Shown: piece after piece, positions 38,554 to 49,714 of the stretch
How the letters are laid out: every line of letters begins with the position of its first letter
Position numbering within the stretch: the first letter of the stretch is position 1
Source of the DNA: Amblyornis subalaris
Taxonomy: Eukaryota; Chordata; Aves; Passeriformes; Ptilonorhynchidae
Assembly: GCA_018881555.1 (NCBI GenBank)
Contig: JACAXG010000008.1
Span: 558,001-622,000, forward strand
Reading direction: 5' to 3'
DNA length: 64,000 bases
Notes under the pieces: generated by a model
The model's input: the letters and a program-made list of their open reading frames with translations, nothing else
What the model was told of the DNA's origin: nothing
Databases searched by the model: none
Made by a program: the position numbers and the translations under genes

Positions 38554-40166
38554 TGAGGGAGCAGGGTGAGCCACGGTGCACCTGCCTCTCCAACAGGAGA
38601 AGGCTCATAATTNGGGCTTATCTTGTAATTTCAGCCTGACTGGAGAGTAAATTTTGTGTGATATTTTTATGTCCAGTTTCCTCTAGTTTATAGGTCTGAC
38701 CTAGAAATTAAACTGCAAGGTCAGGTTTGGGTTGGCTGATCTGATACGGGATATCATCCCTTTTCCTTGTCCTCCTGGCCTCCAGAAATTGGAGATAGTT
38801 GGTATATATTGGTTAGTTCAGTTCTGTCTCAAAATCTCCCTCCTATTTGCATTTTGCTCTGAACCCGTTCTTGAGATTTGTATTAAGACTATTCTTCTGC
38901 TTTCCCTGGCCATGTCTGTGGATGGTGTATCGCGTTTGGAAACACAGGACAAATTGAGTCAGCTTGCAAACAAGGACGTATACTGAGTGTTTGTAGTGTT
39001 GTTCTCATGTAGTAGGTCAATCCTCAGCCAGGACAAGATGATGAAGTATTTCATCCACTAAGCAGAATTATTTCTTTGTGTTTGATTTTCTTTCATCTCC
39101 CCTCATTTTTGAACTTAAATTTCAACTTCTAAGACTCAACATTAAATTCAATAGAAATGGTTGCTGCTTGTTTCTCCCTCCTCCATCTCTTGTCAGGAGA
39201 GCTGGCGTGACTCTCTGCAGCCTGCCAGAGCCAGCACCTGCTTTGCATCCAAAGGAACCTTTACACTTGTGGGGATCTGTGATTTCACTGCGTTTGTCCC
39301 TTGGACTTACCTGTCCCTGGAAATAATGTTCAGCTAAATCAGGGAAAGGGCTTATTTTGTGTCATCATTTGCCTTTCATGTGGACAGGAAGGCTGCCACT
39401 TTTGGGGATATTCAGGGTATTTATTTTTCTCAACCTGTGGCACACCTTGTCNGAAGGGATCTGAGGCTGTGCCTCCCGCTTGACAGCAGTGTTTGGTGGG
39501 AAGCCTTGGGCACGTGTGTGGAAAGGGGAGCATCCTGGTAAACGGATTTTGAAGATCCAGCCTTGCAGCGTATGAGGCTGCTCAGAGGAGGGATCTTTTA
39601 CTGTTGTGTCCGGTCTGGTTTTGAGTGTGGTGGGTAAAGTGCTCAAAGCACTCCTCCAGCGGGGCCAGGCCGTACGGGGCCGCTGGCAGATAATCTGGCT
39701 CAGGAAGGGTTAAAGCACCCGCAGTTGTGGTTCAGCTGCTGGGTGTGCTGGAGATTGCTCTTTGATGGTAAATTAGGGTAACATTTTTTTCCAGAGATGT
39801 CACTTTTAATTCTTCCCATCTAGAATTTATTAATGGCCTGTGACATGCTGCGAGGACTTGAGGAACTAGGAGGTTTTGTGTTTCCTGTGTTCATTATGTA
39901 AATGTAAACAATCCTGGCAAAGCGGCAGGGAGGGATTGCTGGGGTACAGGATGAGCATAACTAAGGAGCAATCGCTCAGCAAGTGGTAATTTGCCCAGAA
40001 AGATGTGGGGTGCTGAGCTGCTGCTCCCTCGGCTTTCCTGGATGAGCTTGGCAGTAGTGGGGTCGCCTGTGAGTAAATTGGAGCGTTGTGGTTTGTTCCN
40101 CTCCGCCCAAGTGTTCTGCCCCCCTGCTGACTGGCAGCAATGGCTCCAACACGCCTCTCATTGCGT

Positions 40167-40211
40167 CCGGCTGGGAACCTTTCCAACTCAAACCATTCTG
40201 TGATTCTGTGA
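40167..40211 (+). repeat. CR1 LINE 3'-terminal fragment
   Basis: CTTTCCAACTCAAACCATTC runs directly into TGTGATTCTGTGA, the terminal direct repeat that ends avian CR1 elements in sense orientation. Only the last ~45 bp are recognisable; the upstream part is too diverged or truncated. Confidence 0.75.
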
Positions 40212-41514
40212 GGAAAGCAGAAGGAGAAAACTCAATTGGGCAAATTTCCCTGGAGCTTCCAGTGCAAGTCACGTTCCTGATGCAGGGAGAGATGATCAAG
40301 ACGAGTGTGTTGACGTTGCTAATAGGCAGCAATAAATGGAGATGCTGAGACGTGTCCCTGCGGAGATCTGGCTCGCTCTGCTCTTGAGGCGAGTCTCTGT
40401 CACCATGAAATCTCACACCATGTCCTCCTGGCGGAGTCAAATCCAGAGTGAGGGACCCATTGCCAGGCAGGTGTTTGCTCCCCTCTTACCTCCTGCTGTG
40501 GCAGAAGGGAGGAATTTTGATGCTTCTTCCAAGTATGGAACACAGGAAATTACACATTTGAGACAGAGCATTGCTATGTCCAAAATAACGGTGCTGCGTT
40601 AGTCCCCAGTGTGGGATTTAATTATGTGCTGTGACAGTGAATTTAATTACACCCCATGCTGCATTGTCCTGGATGGAGGTTGGATGAAGAAGTGGTGTCT
40701 GGATGGGAGCTCTTGTCTTTACTTTTAGAATAAGCATTCTCTGTTGCCAGTCATCCGTGCTGCTGCTTCCCCTTACTTTGTCGGCTAACCTGAAGCCATT
40801 GTTGTCTCAGTGAGCAACTGTGGGGTTTTAGGAGGAATGGGAGGCATAAAGGAAGCAGCTAAATTGAAGTTTGGGTTTTGCAGATGGTCCCAGGGAACTG
40901 GAATGATGTTTTGATGTTGTCTCCCATAAGCACGCAGATATAATTTCTCCATTGGAGAAAGGGAAGACAGCAGGCTCGGGGAAGAGGCAACTCCTTCAGC
41001 TGCTCGTCTGCCTGTGCTTGAAAGAGGCTTCAGCATCCTCACATTGGACACTGCCCTCTTGGATGCTGGGAGACTCCTGACGATGCCAGACCCTTTGGTC
41101 TCCTGCAGCAGGGGTCCAGGGTTACAGTGTCTGTAAGCAAATGGCTCTTTAACTGTGGTCCCCGCCTGCAGTTCCCTGTCTTGGTGTGGCTCATGGAACA
41201 GCATGCTGAACTGTTCCGGTTTGTGTTCCTCTATTTAGGAGTCTAAAATTGGGTTTGAAAATTACAGCTTTGTGGCCTTGCCCTGCTCGTGCAGGAAATC
41301 TGGGGCAGAGGCAGGAGCTGCAGCTGAGCCTGGGCCATGGCNTCTACCACCAGCACATTCTGTCCTCCTGCTGACTTTTGGGAAGCCTTGGTTTGGGGAG
41401 TGGGCTCTGACTTGTGGCAGCAGGGATGGCTGGAGGGGCTACATGTGACTCAACTCCTGCAGGCTCTGGGCTCTGAGACCCCATTTGTAGACCTTGACTG
41501 TAATAACTCATATT

Positions 41515-41810
41515 AGAATCACAGAATTGTTTAAGTTGGAAAAGCCCTCTGCGACCACTGAGTCCAACCCTTCCCCCAGCACTGCCAAGGTCACTACTTA
41601 CCCATATCACGAAGTGCCAGATCCACATGGCTTTTAAATCCCTTTAGGAATGGGTAAGAAATTTTCCAGAATATTCAATCTAAACCTCCCTGGCACAGCT
41701 TGAGGCTGTTTCCTCTTGTCCTGTCCCTTATTCTCTGGGAGCAGAACCCGCCCCCCACCTGGCTCCAGCCTCCTGTCAGGGAGTTGAAGAGACTGAGAAG
41801 GTCCCCAAAC
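41515..41810 (-). repeat. CR1 LINE 3' end, minus orientation, internally deleted
   Basis: The + strand begins GAATCACAGAATTGTTTAAG, then TTGGAAAAGCCCT and GAGTCCAACCC, and later ATCCCTTTAGGAATGG, ATTCAATCTAAACCTCCC and TTGAGGCTGTTTCCTCTTGT. These are successive blocks of the reverse complement of a chicken-type CR1 3' region. The block that normally lies between the 'aggaatgg' and 'aagaaattt' parts (carrying the GGGCAGCC sequence) is missing, a deletion of roughly 50 bp. The copy ends in a GAGACTGAGAAGGTCCCC block. It is 5'-truncated, as most CR1 copies are, and contains no coding part. Confidence 0.88.
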
Positions 41811-43526
41811 ATCTTTGGGCTGTGTTTGGGGGGATGCACACCTGTCATGGCTCTGTTGTGAATTAGCAAGCCTCAGTGAGATTTTTGAAAGCACTGGTGA
41901 CCACCAGTGTTGGTGGGCAGGGGACAGGGACTGGAGTCCAGTCCAGATGAGGGTTTCTGGCAGTTGTGGGCCTCAACTGAGCAGCTTCTGGCCATTGGCA
42001 TCATCCTGGCACCTCGATGGGAGGCACCCATGGGAGTGAGAGCAGTGTGCATCAGTTGTGCTCTGAGGATGGGACTATCCCTGATACCCTGACACTAACT
42101 CACAAATACACTGTGGTTACTGGAGGGGACTTTCACCCTTTAGACTCCTTGCTTTGGGCTTCAATTCTAACTTCTAATAATCTAGATTAGCCTTTCAAAA
42201 TACATAGGTTTTCTTGTTGACTGGAATTAAAGGACCTGTGTCTTGGGCTCCTTTTATCACCCGGCTTGATGGAATGTTGTTTTCCCTGTCCACGTGCACA
42301 AAACTTCCTGGAGTTATTTCAGAAAACGTGGAAGAAACTGCTTGATTTTGGCTTGGTTTGGTGTAGGGGAGGGAGGAGAGGGGTGTCTATACTTGGTTTA
42401 AACACATCTTCAAATTATAATAAGTGTTTCCTAGCCAGGAAGGTTCCATGGAGAGATTTGTGGTGTAATTACAGAGAGGCAGGAACACAGTGCGAGCACA
42501 TCCCCAGCAGCTCCAGCCGCTGGGTTGCAGTAGGAGTTGGCTTGATCTGCAACCAAGCTTCAGTGTTGGGCAGCTCTCCATGCTGTGGCCTCTCCATGAG
42601 GGGCCGTGTCCATGCTCTAGGAGGTTGGCGGCTGGATCTGCCTCATGCTACCTGGCAAGGAAAGGGAAAACACAGGCTGATAATGGGATTTCAGCAGACA
42701 GGAGGATGCCAGGAGTTCCTCACTGGCAGTGAGTGTCTCCTCAACTCCTTCAACTGTCTGAACTTTGGCTGCTGCTGTTGTGAAACTGGAAACTTTATTA
42801 TATAACTGTGGTGTAGCCATTTTGTAATAAAATGTCCTTTTTCAGAGATGCTTTGGTTCACTCAGGTCAGAATAGCAAAAAAGGAGCTACTGAGGAGAAG
42901 CTGGGGAGGGTGGGTCATGGCCGAGGGAAACGTAAACCTTGGGATGCCAGTGCTGGGTAGCCCTGATAATCTTTGCTCTGAAATACCAATGTTGGCTGGA
43001 AATTGCAAGTCCAGCAGCAGGTGTGTTTAATGAGTGTTACAGATCAAGACAGATTGGCAGGTGATGGTGTGGGACTGGAGAATGCCAGTCTAAGGGATCT
43101 GTGTACCCACAAACGGCTGTTGGATGATGTAGCTTTGTACACTCTGCCAGTCTCAAAGTGAATCTCTGCAAGCCCCCAGACTGGGAGAAGTGTTACATGT
43201 TAGTCTTAGGCAGTTGACTGTGGGCTGGGAATGAATTCTACCAGTGGAAGGGCAAAGCAGTATTGTCTGTAATTTTAGATTCATCTTTTTTTGCAGGATA
43301 AATAAGTTAAATTATGTGAAATTCCTCCTCATGGTCTCTGAAACCGAGGTTGGGTGATCCATGGGTAAACATAAATCTCAAATGAATATGCAGCAGTTCT
43401 GAAACAGCATGAGATTTTGCTGCACCGTGTATTCACATTCATAATCCCTCCAAAATGTATTTTCATTTCAGAACTGCATGTTTTGAGCATAAGAGAGTCT
43501 CAACTCTTCTTGTTTTTGTCTTGCAG

Positions 43527-43589
43527 AGCAAGGAGATTGGCCTACAGATGCATGAAGAACTCCTGAAAGTCACTAATGAGCTCTACACG
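43527..43589 (+). CDS. SRGAP3: SRGAP3 exon 4: F-BARx
   Basis: This 63-nt exon, 21 codons in phase 0 at both ends, encodes residues ~142-162: SKEIGLQMHEELLKVTNELY plus a final Thr. It continues the F-BAR helix after the LFKK end of exon 3 and is followed by the VMKTYHMY block of exon 5. The IGLQMHEELLKVTNEL wording matches SRGAP3, whereas SRGAP2 has VGQQLQDDLMKVLNEL there. The acceptor is TTGTCTTGCAG and the donor GTGAGC. Because its length is a multiple of three with symmetric phase, its loss would delete 21 residues without a frameshift. Confidence 0.96.
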
Positions 43590-46500
43590 GTGAGCAGTGA
43601 GCCAATCCCACCATTCCTGGCTGNCAGCGTGGGGAGCACAGGCAGTGGCATTTGTTAGAGCAGATTCGAGGAGGCTCTGCCCTGGCCATCCTGCAGCATG
43701 GCCTGCTCCTTCCACTTGCATCCTTTGGGAGAGTTTCTCTCCTCTCTGGGTGCGACGGCAGTGGCGGAGGATTTCCCAGCAGCCTGAGGCAAAGGGCTGG
43801 GGCTGCTCCAGCAGCGGGTCAGCTGCTTCCCTTGAGCATAACTGGGGACATTTTCATGATCCAGTGTGATCCCTGTGCTGTAACGCTCTCACCTGCCGGG
43901 GCTCCTGCCGCTGTTGCCTGTGGTCCCACTCAGTCACTTGGTTTGTGGTTTCCAGGTGCTGGTGGCTCTGAGCTGGCCGTGCTTGTTTGTTGGACACCTG
44001 CCCTGCTCCTGTGAGCCTGTGGCCTGGGGAGATGGCTGAACATGACCTTCTGCTGGGGAATGCAGAAAACTTCTAGGTTGTGGGTGCCCAGCTCTGTCTG
44101 GTGCCCTGAGGAGCACTTGGGCTGTGGAGCTGTCTGTGCCTCCCAGTGAGATCATGCACTGTTAGTCAGGACATGGCTCCTCAAGCAGGTTTTTGTAGCA
44201 GGGTAGTAAAAGTCTTTGTGTTGCTTCTGCCTCTTGCCCTGTAGCAATCGCTTTTTAAAAAATTTATTTTATTTGTGGTTTAGGAGCAACAAAGCCATAT
44301 AAAGTCTGCTTTTTGTTGGAAAACTGAGACAATATATTTGCTTTCTTTGGTTGTATCTGTTACCGGTACATAAATAATACTGCAGTAGGTTTATTCCTAA
44401 ACAATCATTCTATTTCATTTTTTTGAAAAACAGGCCTGAACAACAGAGCATGAATGATCGTATTTGAAATTTCTGCCATAAATCTTCTCTTAACGGGTTT
44501 GTTCCTGCATTGGCTGTTGCANGATTTGGTTGTTGTGAGACTTCCAGCGTGGGTGGACAGCAGATCAGATTAAAAAGCCTGTGTGACATTTGGGAGTGTG
44601 TTGTTGATGGTTGAATGTTACAAGCTGTGTTAGGGGTGGTGACTAATTAAGATTAATTACAACAGCAGCATGACAGATGCAAAACAAGGAAAGACTAACA
44701 AGGGCTGGGCTGACCTGAATGCTTGTGGACCAGTGTGCTCTGAACCCCGACACGGGACAGGGCCATCCCCTGAGGGACGCGCTGGGGTCAGCAGGGTAAT
44801 CAGATGGGTGCTGAGGTCTGAAGTGCGAGCAGTGGCCAAGGAGGAGCACAGAGGGAAGTTCTGCTTGTCCTCACAGGAGCTGAGATTTCTCCCATTCACT
44901 GCTTTGCTTCACGTGCTGAGCAGAATGGGCTTGAATGGTGAAACACGCTGGTTTGAATGGTGAAACTGGAACAGCTGGTGGAGCTTCGTGTTTGCATTCA
45001 ATCTTGCTGCTAAGATAACAAACTGGTTGTGTCATCCAGCCAGGAAGGAGCAGGGAAGGGACACGCCGGCTTCAAAAGCATGAAGAAATAGCAAGGCCTG
45101 TGGGGCAATTAGGGTCACCTCAAATATGGTTGGTGCCAGCAGCTCCTGCCAGAGTTCTGTCCTTGAGCCATCAGGTGAAACAGGCCCAGCTGCACCCCTG
45201 GCTCANGGATGCTGGGAGTGGCTGGTGGGGACATCTTTGGGACTGAGCTGGTGTCGGTGTGTTCTTTGCAGCACATTGGGTGCCCATGAGCGGCACGAGA
45301 ACTGTGGCTGCTGACAAAACCAGACACAGGGTAAGGACCTGGCTCACAGGACACCAGGCTGCTGCTTGAGAAATGTCACTTGTCTGCTGTCAGCACAGGG
45401 AAGTCAATTCTCTTGCCTCTGGCTGGGCCTTTACCCACAGCTTGTCCATGCCCTGGCAAGGCTGCTTTTTATGCCTCTCTGAGGGGAATTCTGTGCACTG
45501 GGCGGAAACTACAATTTTTTGCAGGCTTCTCAGGCATTCACTGTCTCAAACCGAAGCCAAAACAACCACATTGATTTTAACTCAGCCTTGTTGCTGTTCT
45601 GATGCAAGTCACCCTGTGGACTCTCCATGGAAAGAACCAAACCCACACTAATTTTAATCAAAAAGGAAGTGGATGACTTTCGTTCTGAAGTGGAGATGCT
45701 TGTGAACGATTTTGTGCAGAAATAGTTCAGCTTTGAATTAAAACCAGCTTCATTCCTTTGGTTCCTGCTTACAGACTCCAGCAGAGAGGTACCAGTTGGA
45801 GCCCATAAAGGCAGGAGGTTCAGGGGGCCTGAGCCTGTGCCTGACACGGTTACCCCATTTCTGCTCAGTCTTCTCTGCTGGGTCAGAGCCTTGGGGACGA
45901 GCTGTTCAGGAGAACAAAGCCNTTGTAGCAGAAGACAGCCAACAGTGCCATTTACGCCCAGTATTTTGGCAACAGCCTTTATCCAGAACATGTAATTAAT
46001 ATGGAAAACACAACTTGTGTTGTTAAATAACTAATGAACATTGGAACATATTTTTCCTCCTTCACTGCAGCTAATTAACTGATTTGCAGGAAAGCTCCCC
46101 AGGACGCAGCTGTGGCAGTTTGTCTTCGTGACACAGCAGTGCAAGCCAGGGAGAGAATGATTTGATTGCAGGCACTGAAACGGCACGAGGGAATTGCAGA
46201 TCAGGGGCTGGTTGCTTCAGTGCAGACTGGCCCCAGCCAAAATTAAGGCAGATATTAAACAGNAATATCCCCTGAATTTCCAAGAGTGAGCTGTGTGGCA
46301 GGGTAGCTGGTGAAGAGCACAGCTGAGCTGTTTAAGGTGACTGTTTTGGTTGGGTAATTGTCCCATAACCNTTCACAAGTCTTGCAATTTGGACCCCTGT
46401 TACTCATTGGGCTTCTCTGTNGTGTTGTGTCAGGGCCTCTCTGAGTGCTGCAGAAACCTTTCCTCTTACTGTCTGAAGCCCTGATGTGCAGCACTTTGCT

Positions 46501-47950
46501 TTTTCACTTCCCTCTGTGTGTTTCACAAAAAGATGGAGATGGTGAGGATGAGGAGGGCTCAGTGAAACCCTCTGGTCTTTCTCCTTAAGAAAATCTCAGG
46601 AATTATCTTCTTTGTGTGTGTCCTGTGACATTCACTGCAGAAAATGCAGTTTGCAGTACGTGGCTGGAATCTGTGTTAAGAATTTGGAGGGTTTGGAAAT
46701 GAAGCAGCTCAGGGCCAAGGCAGGAGCCTTTGCTCGCTGTCCCTTGCCTTTNCCTGCAGTGGGATTTCCCCGCAGTGGCAGGTCTGTGCGGCTCCGATGC
46801 GGTGTTTGGAGCCTGAGGTTTGTGCTTGGCAGGAGGAGGGATCATGCAGCTCAGCCTGACCTGGTCCAAGTCAAATGCTCCTGGGTCCTGCTGACAGCTG
46901 CAGCTGAGGAAAACTCTGTGTTTTCTTCATTAAGCCTTGTGTAGAAAAACCCTGCGTTTGTGGACTCCTGCTCTGTTTTAACCCCTGGGCCTCAGGGAGC
47001 GTGTCCCAGCCTGTCCCAGCGTGTCCCAGCCTGTCCCAGCATGTCCCAGCCTGTCCCAGGCCGACCCAGCATGTCCCAGCCTGCAGTGCCCAGCCCTGCG
47101 GAGGCTGATTGCACTGAGCAGTCGGGCACCATGGGCCGTGTCAAGGCAATGTGAAATAAACCATCCACGTCCCGAAGGGAGATGATAGGAGGGGACAGTG
47201 TGACTAAAGGCATAAAGAGAGAGGAGCAGATGTGTTCCTCTTGCCAGCTCCATTAAAATGATCCCAGTTGCCTTTTGGGCCCTTGTTTCTGAGCAGCAAG
47301 GCTGTAGTGGAAGTTTTGCCGGCGGAGTGTTCCTGGCAGTGGATCAGCGTCATCCCTTCTGGATNTGGAATGTGAAGGACAAGGTGCTGCTGCACCTACC
47401 CTGACACTGCCTGTGCCTGCTGGCGGCAGCAAGGAGAGGATGAGGTGGTGACAGGAGACAAACCCCATTTCTGCCTGGGAATTGCAGCTCCTCCACTTCC
47501 GGGTGGTTCTGCTGTCAGGAGGCAGAGCTGGGCTGTCTGATGTCTTAGCAAGTCCAAGTGTAGGAACGGAGGGGTTGGGTCAAAAGGGAGTTCAGGGTGA
47601 CTGTGGCCTCCTCACAGCCACTTGTCATGGACACCCTTATCCCAACTGCAAAGTACTGAGGTTATTCCTTGTTTCCCTGTTGGCATGCACATGGTGCTCT
47701 TTGACCGCAGGTGTGTGCCGGAGCATGTCCCCACAGTGGGACTGAGGAGGATCACGGTTCTTACACTAGCCTGGAGCCTTTAGAAATAGGGCTGGGGATG
47801 GGATTAATCTTGCAAGCTTTTCCTCACCACATTGTTCCTTAATGCCACAGTGACCTCCACAGCCCTTCTGCCGTGTCCATGGCTGCTGGCTTGTCCTGCT
47901 CTGGTGCTCTGTGTGGCCATGGGCAGGCAGCTCATGACCTGTGTCTGCAG
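43590..47950 (+). other. SRGAP3: Intron 4 of SRGAP3
   Basis: GTGAGC to TCTGCAG, 4,361 bp. It holds a 10-bp minisatellite at 47,001-47,080. Isolated N bases are frequent between 45.2 and 47.4 kb. No gene or recognisable transposon was found. Confidence 0.9.
47001..47080. repeat. 10-bp minisatellite, eight copies
   Basis: Eight consecutive 10-bp units of the form (G/C/A)TGTCCCAGC, alternating GTGTCCCAGC and CTGTCCCAGC in the first half. Units six and seven carry substitutions. The array lies about 870 bp upstream of exon 5. Copy number is likely to vary between individuals, as is usual for such arrays. Confidence 0.95.
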
Positions 47951-48136
47951 GTGATGAAGACCTACCACATGTACCATGCAGAGAGCATCAGCGCCGAGAG
48001 CAAGCTGAAGGAGGCGGAGAAGCAGGAAGAAAAGCAGTTCAACAAGTCGGGGGACATCAGTGTTAACCTGCTGCGACATGAGGACCGGCCTCAGCGGCGT
48101 AGCTCTGTCAAGAAGATTGAGAAGATGAAGGAGAAG
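47951..48136 (+). CDS. SRGAP3: SRGAP3 exon 5: F-BARx, basic segment
   Basis: This 186-nt exon, 62 codons in phase 0, encodes residues ~163-224. It reads VMKTYHMYHAESISAESKLK, then EAEKQEEKQFNKSGD, a short variable loop with NLLRHEDRPQ, and the basic stretch RRSSVKKIEKMKEK. The KEAEKQEEKQ and RRSSVKKIEKMKEK blocks are shared by all SRGAP paralogues; the NKSGDISVNLLRHEDRP loop between them is the SRGAP3-type sequence. The basic residues plausibly lie on the membrane-binding face. The acceptor is GTCTGCAG. The donor needed to keep frame is GTCGGT, off consensus at +3, with GTGAGA four bases downstream. The phase-0 start of exon 6 (Arg-Gln-Ala) supports the upstream site. Confidence 0.96.
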
Positions 48137-49585
48137 GTCGGTGAGAGGGAAGGAGGAGGGAGCTGGGCCAGGGCTGGGGCTTCCTGCAGGCAGCAGGGGT
48201 TGGCACCAGCCTAGTCTTTGTCTGTGAAGCCATTCCTGTATCTATGGGAAGGTGTTCGGAAGGGTGGTGACTCGTGTGCATGTTCTGCTGAAAGGCAACC
48301 CAAGGAGGCCATGACAAGTCTCTTTGCTGCTCCTGGCTATGGAGAAGTGCCAGGAGCAGCTGCTAGAGAGAGTTTGACTCAAAGTCAGGATGGCATGACA
48401 GGGGCGGGCAGTGTGGCCTTGGAGGAGACCTGCACGGGAGCCACGTGGCCACCTGTGACGTCTTCCCGGCTGGCTTTCTGGAGGGAGAGCTGAGACAAGG
48501 CAGCTGGAGGGGCCTTGGAAGCGATGGCTTCTGGAGCACAGGACAGGGAGTGGTGGTGGGAGCTGCTCCTCCGCCAGCAGCTCGGGCCAGGGCTTGCTGG
48601 GGCCTAGCTGTGCCAGCTGGGACCTGGGAGGCTGCACTGAGAAGGGCAGTGCACCAGGCTGTCCGGCTTGGCATGGTGATACGTCCTTATCCAGACACTG
48701 GACCCTGCTCTGGGATGTTGGAGTTTCTCTGTGATGCATTCTTTAAAAGAGCACTTTTAAAAAGGAACAGCAGCAGCCCTGGGATTCTCTCAGGCACTGC
48801 CTCCTGGTAGCAAAAAGAGGGTTGGATCTATAAAATACCAGTGTTCTTCCTCTGGAGGCTATCTGGTAGTGAGAGTGCAGTATTTAGATGGACTTGCTAG
48901 GCAAAACATCTCACACCATTCCAGCCTCGGCAAATTCCCCTGGCCTCAAGATCTCCACAAGTTTTTGTGTTCATTTTGGAGAAAAGGCGATAGCTTCCAC
49001 AGCCAGAACATGTTTGCTCACTGGCTCACTCAGCCCTGGGNCATTTCTAACAGTGAACTTCTCTGAAGGGTTAATCTTTTGATTCAGCCTTCAGAGCAGG
49101 GATCTGCCTGAGCAGATGTCCCAGATCTGGAGCACATCTGCTTTCCTACAGTTTTGAATTCTGGGTCCTGTTCTAAATTGTGTGGCTTGGGCCTCTGGGC
49201 CAGATTCCACTTTGATACAGCTGCACACATCTGGAAAAAGTCCAAACATATGTCAGCATTTCTGGGGGTAAAATTTGGCCATCTGATTTTGACTGATGCC
49301 AAAACCCCCATGAATGTGCAGCTGAAGGAGTAGCAGCAGCAGTTGTGCTCAGGGGCTCCGGGTACCTCTGAGCAGGACGTGCTTGTAATGGCTGGCTGAC
49401 AGTGCCAGGGCTGTTCAGATGGGATCTCTTCCACCCTGGCGAGGTCCCTGTTTTCATACCAGATACCAAGTTTTAGTAATTACCTCATCACACCCAGACT
49501 GCAAGGTGCTGTGGGGCCCTGTGGCAGGAGAAGCTGTGCCGGTACCATTCTGTTTGTGCTCTGATGCTCCATTCTGCTTTTTCAG
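48137..49585 (+). other. SRGAP3: Intron 5 of SRGAP3
   Basis: GTCGGT to TTTTTCAG, 1,449 bp. The first 600 bp are GC-rich. No repeat, RNA gene or additional exon was recognised. Confidence 0.88.
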
Positions 49586-49714
49586 AGACAAGCCAAGTAT
49601 TCTGAAAACAAGCTGAAGTGTACAAAAGCCAGGAACGACTACCTGCTGAACCTGGCTGCCACCAACGCGGCCGTCAGCAAATACTACATCCATGATGTCT
49701 CCGACCTCATTGAC
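49586..49714 (+). CDS. SRGAP3: SRGAP3 exon 6: F-BARx
   Basis: This 129-nt exon (43 codons, phase 0) encodes residues ~225-267: RQAKYSENKLKCTKARNDYL, then LNLAATNAAVSKYYIHDVSD and LID. The RQAKYSENKLK block and KYYIHD.SDLID are family signatures. NLAATNAA is the SRGAP3 form; SRGAP1 and SRGAP2 have LEATNAS. A Val in NAAVSKY stands where I recall Ile in mammals, a conservative change. The acceptor is GCTTTTTCAG and the donor a consensus GTGAGT. Removing it would be in frame. Confidence 0.97.

Larger units (their letters stand above)
37741..43526 (+). other. SRGAP3: Intron 3 of SRGAP3
   Basis: GTAACT to TTGCAG, 5,786 bp. It contains a possible decayed reverse-transcriptase relic (38.0-38.55 kb), a short plus-oriented CR1 end near 40.2 kb and a longer minus-oriented CR1 copy at 41.5-41.8 kb. 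The remainder (38.6-40.1, 40.3-41.5 and 41.9-43.5 kb) shows no gene or clear repeat. Confidence 0.9.
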
